Positions 36,114 through 43,127 of a stretch of DNA of 64,000 nucleotides are shown piece by piece; within the stretch, counting starts at the first letter, position 1; every line of letters starts with the position of its first letter. The translations under genes and the position numbers were made by a program. The stretch comes from Hwanghaeella sp964350445 (GTDB lineage Bacteria; Pseudomonadota; Alphaproteobacteria; UBA8366; Aestuariispiraceae). The notes under the pieces are model-generated. The model saw only the letters and a program-made list of their open reading frames with translations, was not told the DNA's origin and did not search any database. The stretch covers positions 53,958 through 117,957 of the forward strand of contig CAYGKA010000008.1 in NCBI GenBank assembly GCA_964350445.1, read 5' to 3'.

Positions 36114-36836
36114 TCAGGCCGTCGCCCGTGTCAACTTGTCGACCATGTCCCGCATCCGGCGGTCTTCCTGATCGAGAAACTTCTTCACCCGCTGATGATC
36201 CCGCGAGATCCGCATCATGTTCGTCAGTTCGACCACCGCCTCGACATTCGAGTCTTCAATACTGCCTTGAATGATCCTAGGGTCGGCGACATCGATGGGC
36301 GCTTCCTGGGACGTGAACATCCCGTTCGCTCCCCGGCGCAACTCTTGCGGATTCTCGAAGCGCACGATGCGCAACTGGCCCAGTTCGCCGCTCCTGCCCG
36401 AAATCACGCCGTCGACCGAAATACTAAGGTCCGTTTCGCCGGGCGGGATAACGATAGGACCCGCTGTCCCGATGACGGGTTCTCCCGTTCCGGAAACAAG
36501 CCCGCCATTCGCGTCGAGCTGGAAACGACCGTGGCGCGAATAGCGCTCGCCCAATTCCGTCTCCACGACGAAGTAACCGTCACCGCTGATCGCAACGTCC
36601 AAAGGGTTCCCGGTTTGGCGTATCGGCCCTTCATCCAGCACGCGGTACTGGCCAAGGTCCTGTACATAGGACAGACCGGGCGCGCGTCGTTGCGTATCGA
36701 CCAGGAATTCCCGGAACACCAAACGTTCGGCCTTGTAGGAAGGAGTATTCACGTTGGCGAGGTTGTTCGCCGTGATATCCAAATTCCGTTCCAAGGTCGC
36801 CTGACGCGACATTGCGATGTAGACGGAGTTCTCCAT
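36114..36836 (-). CDS. flgF: Flagellar proximal rod protein FlgF
   Basis: A 240-residue rod subunit. It begins MENSVYIAMSRQATLERNLDITANNLANVNTPSYKAER and ends with VVELTNMMRISRDHQRVKKFLDQEDRRMRDMV, both FlgF-like. AAGGAGAGG precedes the ATG. It is the first gene of the flgF-flgG-flgA-flgH operon and has a sigma-54 promoter upstream. Confidence 0.95.
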   Translation of the reverse strand: MENSVYIAMSRQATLERNLDITANNLANVNTPSYKAERLVFREFLVDTQRRAPGLSYVQDLGQYRVLDEGPIRQTGNPLDVAISGDGYFVVETELGERYSRHGRFQLDANGGLVSGTGEPVIGTAGPIVIPPGETDLSISVDGVISGRSGELGQLRIVRFENPQELRRGANGMFTSQEAPIDVADPRIIQGSIEDSNVEAVVELTNMMRISRDHQRVKKFLDQEDRRMRDMVDKLTRATA

Positions 36837-37393
36837 AACTCTATCCTCTCCTTACAGCCCCCATACCGCGATGCGGTACTCTCATTGGGGGATGGCACTC
36901 TGCACTTCTCTCTCGCCGCCATAGGGAGCAAGGGGCGTGCCAGAAGGCCGAAACCCTGGACTTTCTCGGCTTTTCTATCGGGGCTGGCTGCGTAAATAGG
37001 AGCATCTGGGCGGTTTCCGCCGGCCATTTGGGCCTCGAAACACGGAACCGGGCATATATTGCCCTTGCCGGTGCGCGGAGAAACGCGGTTTTGCATGTGT
37101 TTTAAGGTGCAACAGATAATCGCGCGGGTCCGGCCAACGGTATTACAGGGTGACCTCTTCAACTGACCTTGCGATTATTTGCTTTGTTTGTAGATTTCAG
37201 CGATTTCCTCTAGTCTTACTGGGAAATTCGGGATAGGGCGGAATTTGCCGGGCGGCCGGAAACCGGACGATGGGAAAGGCCGATCCTGCCATGGGCAAAT
37301 ACCCACCGACATATTTTGCCGCGGTCATGAGTGCCGACATGATCCGAACCGGCGTGCAGGCACAGGCAACTAGCAGGCGGACATCATCAGGCC
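36837..37393. other. Divergent regulatory gap between flgF and fliL
   Basis: A 557-base intergenic stretch between divergent flagellar operons. On the flgF side is a full-consensus sigma-54 promoter. The fliL side has no consensus promoter. A weak -24/-12-like TAGGGCGGAATTTGC (37234-37248) and a short GGGCA/TGCCC inverted repeat around 37050-37064 are the only notable elements. No gene is supported here. Confidence 0.6.
36928..36942 (-). promoter_or_regulatory. Sigma-54 promoter of the flgF-flgG-flgA-flgH operon
   Basis: Minus-strand TGGCACGCCCCTTGC is a perfect match to TGGCACG-N4-TTGC with GG-N10-GC spacing. The predicted start is near 36916, giving an untranslated leader of about 80 bases before the flgF ATG. 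It is the same class of promoter as that of flgB. Confidence 0.87.
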
Positions 37394-37918
37394 ATGAGTG
37401 ACGAAGACGAAGGCGAAGAAGGTGGAAAAAAGAAGGTCGGCGGCAAGAAGCTGGTCCTTTTCATCGTCCTGCCGATCCTGATTCTGGCGGGTGCCGGCGT
37501 CGGCGTATACATGAGCGGGCTTTTGGACCCAATCCTCGGCGGCGAAGAAGCACACGAGGGTGAGGGCGAGATGCAAGGCGGAGAAAGTGATGGGGGACCG
37601 GCGATCGCGACACCGGGATTCTACCTGGAAGTCCCGGAAATGCTTGTCTCGCTGCGCTCGTCAGGACGCAAACAGCAAATCCTGAAGCTCCGGATAAGCC
37701 TTGAACTGGCCGGCCCTGAAGACCAGCCTGCGATCGATGCCTTCATGCCGAAGATCGTGGACAATTTCCAAGTCTTCCTGCGTGAGTTGCGGGTCGAGGA
37801 GCTGGAAGGCAGCCAGGGTCTCTATAGAGTGAAAGAAGAGATGCTGGCACGGGTCAACCAGGCCGCACATCCCGTAAAGGTGAAAGACGTGCTGATCGGC
37901 GACATGCTGATTCAATAG
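37394..37918 (+). CDS. fliL: Flagellar basal body protein FliL
   Basis: FliL is a single-pass inner-membrane protein that surrounds the stator and supports torque. The 174-residue product has an acidic then lysine-rich cytoplasmic N-terminus and one membrane helix (about 21-41, LVLFIVLPILILAGAGVGVYM). A periplasmic stomatin-like domain follows with PEMLVSLRSSGRKQQILKLRISLEL and ending VKDVLIGDMLIQ. It is followed by fliM after about 100 bases. Confidence 0.93.
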   Translation: MSDEDEGEEGGKKKVGGKKLVLFIVLPILILAGAGVGVYMSGLLDPILGGEEAHEGEGEMQGGESDGGPAIATPGFYLEVPEMLVSLRSSGRKQQILKLRISLELAGPEDQPAIDAFMPKIVDNFQVFLRELRVEELEGSQGLYRVKEEMLARVNQAAHPVKVKDVLIGDMLIQ

Positions 37919-37944
37919 GGTGGAATTACCCGAATACGGTCTAA

Positions 37945-37977
37945 ATTCCCCGAACTGGCCCATTTGTTGCGGGGAAT
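37945..37977 (+). repeat. Inverted repeat between fliL and fliM
   Basis: ATTCCCCG (37945-37952) and CGGGGAAT (37970-37977) are a perfect 8-bp inverted repeat with a 17-base spacer, 42 bases before the fliM start. No T run follows, so a full terminator is unlikely. It could attenuate or process the mRNA between fliL and fliM, or bind a regulator. Confidence 0.45.
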
Positions 37978-38019
37978 CGGGCATATGGACCGTAGAGATT
38001 TGAACCGAGTGGTTTAAAG

Positions 38020-39108
38020 ATGAGTGACGAAGACGATATCGCCCGCGAAATGGAGGCCATGGCCGACGACGGCGCGGAAGGCGAAGACGACGCGCTTGCC
38101 GAAGAATGGGCGGCGATGGCCGACGACGACGAGGATATCGGCGGCGGTGGTTCGGCGCGTGTTCTGAACCAGGACGAAATCGACAGCCTGCTGGGTTTCC
38201 AGGAAGGCGACGACGATGGCAGCCAGTCAGGTATCGAAGCCATCATCGACAGCGGCATGGTGTCATACGAACGCCTGCCGATGCTGGAAATCGTCTACGA
38301 CCGTTTGGTCCGGATGATGTCCACCAGCCTGCGCAACTTTACCTCCGACAACGTCGAAGTCAGCCTGGACAACATCACCTCCATCCGGTTCGGGGATTAT
38401 TTGAACTCCATCCCCCTTCCCGCCATGTTGACCGTTTTCAAGGCCGAAGAATGGGACAACTACGGCCTGATCACCGTCGACAGTTCGTTGATCTATTCCA
38501 TCGTCGACGTGCTGCTTGGCGGACGCCGGGGGACGGCGGCGATGCGGATCGAAGGCCGCCCTTACACGACAATTGAACGGAATCTCGTCGAACGGATGAT
38601 CAACGTCGTCCTGGCGGACCTTTCCGCCGCGTTCGACCCGCTTTCCTCTGTTACCATGCGTTTCGACCGCCTTGAGACGAACCCTCGTTTTGCGACGATC
38701 GCCCGGCCGGCCAACGCGGCAATTCTCGCCCGCTTGCGCATCGACATGGAAGACCGCGGCGGCAGGCTCGAATTGATGCTGCCCTATGCCACGCTGGAAC
38801 CGGTTCGCGAGTTGCTGCTGCAGATGTTCATGGGCGAAAAATTCGGCCGCGATTCCATCTGGGAAAACCATTTGGCGACGGAACTCTGGTTCACGGATGT
38901 TCCGATCGAGGTGGTATTGGACGAAATGCAGTCCACGCTTGGGCATGTTCTGGATTGGGAAAAGGGCACTTTCCTGCCGCTTTCGGCGACTCCGCGCTCA
39001 GAAGTGACCCTGCGATGCGGCACGATCCCAATGTTCACCGGGCATATGGGGCAGAAATCGGGTAATATAGCGGTCAAGATCGAAGGCAAGGCGGAGGCCG
39101 ATTCATGA
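38020..39108 (+). CDS. fliM: Flagellar motor switch protein FliM
   Basis: FliM is the C-ring switch subunit that binds phosphorylated CheY. The CheY-binding peptide LNQDEIDSLLGF is present, but at about residues 49-60 rather than at the N-terminus, behind a strongly acidic Asp/Glu/Ala extension. The middle domain (YERLPMLEIVYDRLVRMMSTSLRNFTSDNVEV) and the SpoA-like C-terminal domain (VLDWEKGTFLPL... VTLRCGTIPMFTGHMGQKSGNIAVKIE) are normal. Length is 362. It overlaps the next gene by 4 bases (ATGA). Confidence 0.96.
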   Translation: MSDEDDIAREMEAMADDGAEGEDDALAEEWAAMADDDEDIGGGGSARVLNQDEIDSLLGFQEGDDDGSQSGIEAIIDSGMVSYERLPMLEIVYDRLVRMMSTSLRNFTSDNVEVSLDNITSIRFGDYLNSIPLPAMLTVFKAEEWDNYGLITVDSSLIYSIVDVLLGGRRGTAAMRIEGRPYTTIERNLVERMINVVLADLSAAFDPLSSVTMRFDRLETNPRFATIARPANAAILARLRIDMEDRGGRLELMLPYATLEPVRELLLQMFMGEKFGRDSIWENHLATELWFTDVPIEVVLDEMQSTLGHVLDWEKGTFLPLSATPRSEVTLRCGTIPMFTGHMGQKSGNIAVKIEGKAEADS

Positions 39109-39710
39109 TCCTACCCGAACTGTCGCTGGTCCTGGACATCCTGATTGCGTGTCTTCTGGTGGCGGTAATTGTTTATGCCCTGCGCTTGAACAAGAACCTG
39201 TCCGTACTGCAGCAAAGCAAGAGCGAGTTGGAAAAGATGCTCGCCGGCTTCACGGAGTCCACGGAAAAAGCGGAAATGGCCATCCAGAAGGTCAAGGACG
39301 CATCGACGCAGAACCGTGACTCGCTGAACAAACTGTTGGGCGAAGCGGAGGCCTTGCGCGAGGACCTCGCCTATATGATAGAACGCGGCAATAGCCTGGC
39401 CGACAAACTGGACGGCGGCATCGCGCAGAACAGGGGCGGGGCCGAGAAAAGTGCTGCGCCAAAGGGCCGCGATGACGATATCGAAACCGCCATGCGGGCC
39501 GCCCGCCATGCCGCGGGCACGGGAGAACGGAAATCCCTGGCCGTGAAGCCGGAAGACCGTGATTCCGCCACCGGTGCCGGGCCGAATTTGCCGGCGACGA
39601 CCGGCACACCGAAAACCCAAGGCGAGAGCGGCGCGGATAACGGATCGGACGGTTCAGGCAAGGCAAAGTCAAAATCCGCATTGCTGCGCGCGTTGCAAGG
39701 GATGCGGTAG
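39105..39710 (+). CDS. DUF6468 membrane-anchored coiled-coil protein
   Basis: A 201-residue protein with one N-terminal membrane helix (about 6-27, LSLVLDILIACLLVAVIVYAL). A coiled coil rich in Lys/Glu follows to about residue 110 (SKSELEKMLAGFTESTEKAEMAIQ), then a disordered Ala/Gly/Asp tail. Proteins of this type sit just after fliM in Rhodospirillales-like flagellar clusters. The function is not established. Translation is probably coupled to fliM. Confidence 0.8.
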   Translation: MILPELSLVLDILIACLLVAVIVYALRLNKNLSVLQQSKSELEKMLAGFTESTEKAEMAIQKVKDASTQNRDSLNKLLGEAEALREDLAYMIERGNSLADKLDGGIAQNRGGAEKSAAPKGRDDDIETAMRAARHAAGTGERKSLAVKPEDRDSATGAGPNLPATTGTPKTQGESGADNGSDGSGKAKSKSALLRALQGMR

Positions 39711-39755
39711 CGACCCTAAATATAAAAGGGATCGCAACGCTCAGAGTAAGAGATA

Positions 39756-40448
39756 ATGAGATCAGGCTTCAGAATCCTGCCCATCACCATTTTCGCAGCG
39801 GCCATCATGCTGACCGTGAAAGTCGGTACGATTTGGCAGGCCGTCAGTGAAGGAAAACCGCTTGCCGGCGCGCCGGTAGAGGCGCAGCGGGCGCTTGCCC
39901 AAAACAATAGCTCAGCGCCGCCTATCGAAGGGAGCGGCGGGGGCTTCGAAACATTTAATGACGAGTTGCCTGAAGGTTCCGTCGCCGCCGAAACGACGGA
40001 GGAAGACGACAAGCTGTCGGATGTCGCCAATCTTTCGCCGGGCGAAATCCGCTTGCTGTACGATCTGTCCAGCCGGCGCGACGATATCGAGATAAAAGAA
40101 CGGGAACTTTCCGAACGCGAAGCTCTGCTGCGGGCTGCGGAAGAGCAATTGCTCGTCAGACAGCAACAGTTGGACCGCATCCGGGAGGAAATTCGCAGTC
40201 TCGTCCAGGAATATGACAAGGAACAGGACGCCGATCAGGAACGCCTGCGGAACATCTACTCCGCCATGAAGCCGAAATCGGCGGCTGCGATCTTCGACGA
40301 GTTGGAGTTGGAAACGCTTGTCGGCGTCCTCAGAGGCATGAGCGCACGGAAGGTTGCGCCCATCATTGCGGCAATGTCCCCGGAACGTGCGCGAATCCTT
40401 ACGCGCGAACTGGCTGAGAGAACGGACCTGCCGCAACTGCCGAATTGA
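39756..40448 (+). CDS. MotE-like flagellar protein
   Basis: A 230-residue protein with an N-terminal membrane or signal segment (about 5-25) and a disordered spacer. A long charged coiled coil follows (about 95-165, REEALLRAAEEQLL-type). The MgtE_N/FliG-like helical domain is IYSAMKPKSAAAIFDELELETLVGVLRGMSARKVAPIIAAMSPERA. This matches MotE of rhizobia, a periplasmic chaperone for the stator-associated protein MotC. It follows the DUF6468 gene by 45 bases, in the same direction. Confidence 0.82.
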   Translation: MRSGFRILPITIFAAAIMLTVKVGTIWQAVSEGKPLAGAPVEAQRALAQNNSSAPPIEGSGGGFETFNDELPEGSVAAETTEEDDKLSDVANLSPGEIRLLYDLSSRRDDIEIKERELSEREALLRAAEEQLLVRQQQLDRIREEIRSLVQEYDKEQDADQERLRNIYSAMKPKSAAAIFDELELETLVGVLRGMSARKVAPIIAAMSPERARILTRELAERTDLPQLPN

Positions 40449-40709
40449 CAAAAATTGCCGCCAAATCCGATTATAGTGGAAATAGTTAGGGCAAATGGGC
40501 CAATCAGGAATTGACCCACCATTTAGAGAGTCTTAACTAAATCCTGCGATTGTCCGGAGAAGAACACGGGGCTGGGCTCGCAATTTGTTTGAAATATAGG
40601 GATCCCGGCGCAGTTGAGCCTGGGAAAGTCGTTTTTTTTTCCGCTGAGCGGATCGGCTTTTCCGACACGGCTTTTGGATAAACGGGACACGAACGGACGG
40701 AGTGGTTGC

Positions 40710-41096
40710 ATGGCTGTAGATCTGAACATGCAGGTCTTGATTGTCGATGATTACAAGACGATGCTGAGGATTATTCGAAACCTGCTCAAACAGCTCGGCT
40801 TCAACAACGTCGATGAAGCTATGGACGGTAGTGAAGCTTTGCAGAAATTGCGGGCGAAAGACTATGGCTTGGTCATTTCCGATTGGAACATGGAGCCGAT
40901 GACAGGCATCCAGTTGCTACGCGAAGTGCGGGCGGATAAACGGATGCAAAACCTGCCGTTCATCATGATTACAGCCGAGAGCAAGACGGAAAACGTTATT
41001 GCCGCCAAGCAAGCCGGGGTTAGCAATTACATCGTGAAGCCGTTCAACGCGGCGACGTTGAAGCAAAAACTGACCAGCGTGCTGGGTCCGTTCTAA
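40710..41096 (+). CDS. CheY-like single-domain response regulator
   Basis: A 128-residue receiver domain with no output domain. Acidic pocket Asp residues lie in VLIVDDYKTMLRII, the phospho-acceptor Asp in GLVISDWNMEPMTG, Thr in IMITAESKTE, and Lys in NYIVKPFNAATLKQKL. It is close to CheY proteins that bind FliM. GGAG stands before the ATG at 40710. Position between the FliM/MotE block and the MotB-like genes suggests a motor-switching role. Confidence 0.93.
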   Translation: MAVDLNMQVLIVDDYKTMLRIIRNLLKQLGFNNVDEAMDGSEALQKLRAKDYGLVISDWNMEPMTGIQLLREVRADKRMQNLPFIMITAESKTENVIAAKQAGVSNYIVKPFNAATLKQKLTSVLGPF

Positions 41097-41427
41097 GCTT
41101 CAATTGGACGCGCGAGCGCCCCTGCAACGTATCTTTCGACCCGTGGCACCCTGTAGCCCTTGCGTCGGCATGCCTCATTGGAATTGTCTATTTGACAGTT
41201 TACATGTGTCAGGCATGCGGATGGGCGGTGCATTGGCCGTATCCGCTGTGGATTTTGGTGCGGAATCAACGCTAGAATCAGGCTCTTAGTCGACGTTTGA
41301 CCGCTTGACGGGAACGGCGTCGAAATAGTCCGTGCCGGATGAGCTTGTTCGACAACGCTCCGGCGGCGGCATTTTTGCATTGCCCGACCAGTTATATGTG
41401 ATGACGGTTCGGAACGGGGCGTAACGC
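41097..41427. other. Intergenic region before the MotB-like pair
   Basis: 331 bases with no convincing gene. It has nested inverted repeats: GCATGCCT (41168-41175) with AGGCATGC (41211-41218), and inside these TGACA (41193) with TGTCA (41207). No T-run terminator is present. A sigma-54-like site lies at its right end. In other flagellar clusters this is where motA might be expected, but no remnant is visible. Confidence 0.55.
41364..41378 (+). promoter_or_regulatory. Sigma-54-like site before the MotB-like pair
   Basis: CGGCGGCATTTTTGC retains the essential GG-N10-GC spacing, the GGC of -24 and the TTGC of -12, but differs in the ACG part of the -24 element. It lies 50 bases before the ATG at 41428, a usual distance. 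It is weaker than the flgB and flgF promoters. Confidence 0.4.
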
Positions 41428-42414
41428 GTGGCACAGCAGGACCAGTACATAGATCAGCAGCGACCGGTACCCGATACCGGGCCGTTGATGTTTCTGAGTC
41501 TGTTTCTTCTGTTGCTGGCGTTCTTCATCCTTTTGACGGCTATTTCCACACGCGAAGAAACCAAGTCCCGCCGTGTCTTGAGTTCGGTCGCCGCAACCTT
41601 CAAAACCGAGGTGATCCCTGATAATACAGCGCAGATCCTGATTTCCACCATCGGCCCGGTCCCGGAACCCGAAGAAGTCATCGACGATATCGAGCGGCTT
41701 TGGGTGACGGCAATACCGATCGCGCGGGTTGAAGCGCTGACCAAGGGAAGAACACTGCAATTGACCATACCGGCGACGGAAATCTTCGTTGGCGGGGAAG
41801 CGGCGCTGCGGGCCGACCGGAAAGCCCTGCTGCGTGCCACCGGATACGCCCTCGCGGCGCGGTTGGAAGGGTTCAAGGCGCAATTGCGCTTCACCATACC
41901 TGTCGACGAACTGGATGCCGTCATACCGGCAACAACGGCGGCCATCGGCCGATTGGATCAAGAACAGGACGCCGCGGTCATTCTGAACCCCGACGATACG
42001 TCGGAGCCGACTGCCGAACCGGAGACGGACGCGACATCGCCGGACAGGGACATGCTTCCCTTCGCCCGAGCGACCGCTTTTGCCCGCGCGCTGGTCGATG
42101 CCGGGGCGCCGCCGGACGGCATCGCCGTCGGTGTCGCAGAACGGCGCAGCCCCCGCATCCGGCTTCGCTTCGATATTCTGGAGCAAGAGCGCGCCAATAT
42201 CACATTCGAGAACGACGGCAATTCAACAGAGCCTGCCAGCCGGTTGGCCCCGCCGGCTGATATCGAGCTGATCGAGCCGGCCGACGAAGTCCCCGGCAGC
42301 ATCCCCGGGGGCGATGCGGTGGAACAGTCCGCCGAAGACGGGCAGTCGCCGGAAGCGATCCTGCGAGACGCCCTGGAAGGTGCCCCGGTCCTTTTGGAAA
42401 GGACAGGCCAGTGA
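41428..42414 (+). CDS. MotB-like protein lacking the ion-binding Asp
   Basis: A 328-residue protein with one N-terminal membrane helix (about 20-39, LMFLSLFLLLLAFFILLTAI) resembling the MotB plug/transmembrane region. Aligning its AFFILL with the MotB helix of the next gene puts Ser24 where the proton-binding Asp should be. The remaining 290 residues are periplasmic, acidic and Pro/Glu-rich near the end, and lack the OmpA peptidoglycan motif. It overlaps the next gene by 4 bases (GTGA). It is probably a partner, not a functional MotB by itself. Confidence 0.75.
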   Translation: MAQQDQYIDQQRPVPDTGPLMFLSLFLLLLAFFILLTAISTREETKSRRVLSSVAATFKTEVIPDNTAQILISTIGPVPEPEEVIDDIERLWVTAIPIARVEALTKGRTLQLTIPATEIFVGGEAALRADRKALLRATGYALAARLEGFKAQLRFTIPVDELDAVIPATTAAIGRLDQEQDAAVILNPDDTSEPTAEPETDATSPDRDMLPFARATAFARALVDAGAPPDGIAVGVAERRSPRIRLRFDILEQERANITFENDGNSTEPASRLAPPADIELIEPADEVPGSIPGGDAVEQSAEDGQSPEAILRDALEGAPVLLERTGQ

Positions 42415-43127
42415 TCGACCCCGGCTTCAAGAGCGAACACGACGAAAAAGTCGAGAAATCGCCGGCCTGGCTGGTAAGCATGGGCGACGTTACCGCTCTG
42501 ATGCTGACTTTCTTTGTGATGCTGTACTCCATGTCCTACGTGAAATCGGAACGGTGGGACGAAATCATCAGTCTGTTGAACCGTCGCATGCAGCCCTCGG
42601 AAATCAACAAGCCGATCCCGACCAGCGAGCGCGCCATTCCAACGATTCAGATCCTGCCGGGGCTACCGACCGACTACTTACACAGAATTCTTCAAGAAAA
42701 ACTGGTCCGCGACCCAATCCTGGCGAGCGCTCGGCTGACGCCCCTAGAAGACCAGGTCGTCATCTCATTGCCCAGCGATGCCTTGTTCACATCGGGCTCG
42801 GACATTTTGAGTGAAGAAGCCAAACTGGCGGTGCGCGAACTGGCGGGCGTGCTGGCGCAGGTTGGAAACCAAATTGAGATCGTCGGCCATACCGACCCAT
42901 TGCCGGTGCCGGAAGGGACATATCCGTCAAATTGGGATTTGTCCTTGGCGCGGGCCTTGCGCGTGGCGACCGGGCTGACCGACGCAGGGTATAAGGGACG
43001 GTTTTCCGCTATTGGCATGGGGGATTCGCGATTTCGGCACCTCGATGCGAAATTGCCGGAAGACCGGCGGTATGAATTGGCACGACGGGTTGATATCGTG
43101 CTGCGGTCGGAAGCCGGAGGACAATAA
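42411..43127 (+). CDS. MotB/OmpA-family stator-like protein
   Basis: A 238-residue protein with the MotB plan. The cytoplasmic tail ends SPAWLVSMGD and the membrane helix is DVTALMLTFFVMLYSMS with the ion-binding Asp (residue 26). An OmpA-like peptidoglycan domain follows with IEIVGHTDPLPVP and NWDLSLARA and terminal RRVDIVL. The canonical MotB extended tail is missing. Together with the preceding gene it forms an unusual tandem. A MotA partner is not in the window. GTG start inside the previous gene's stop. Confidence 0.88.
   Translation: MIDPGFKSEHDEKVEKSPAWLVSMGDVTALMLTFFVMLYSMSYVKSERWDEIISLLNRRMQPSEINKPIPTSERAIPTIQILPGLPTDYLHRILQEKLVRDPILASARLTPLEDQVVISLPSDALFTSGSDILSEEAKLAVRELAGVLAQVGNQIEIVGHTDPLPVPEGTYPSNWDLSLARALRVATGLTDAGYKGRFSAIGMGDSRFRHLDAKLPEDRRYELARRVDIVLRSEAGGQ

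Noticed and set aside
37234..37248. Sigma-54 promoter for fliL
   Set aside because: TAGGGCGGAATTTGC keeps TTGC, but the GG pair is one base out of the required N10 spacing; evidence is too weak to call it.
41097..41427. Remnant of motA before the MotB-like pair
   Set aside because: No frame here shows MotA-like membrane segments or conserved residues; the stretch looks regulatory.
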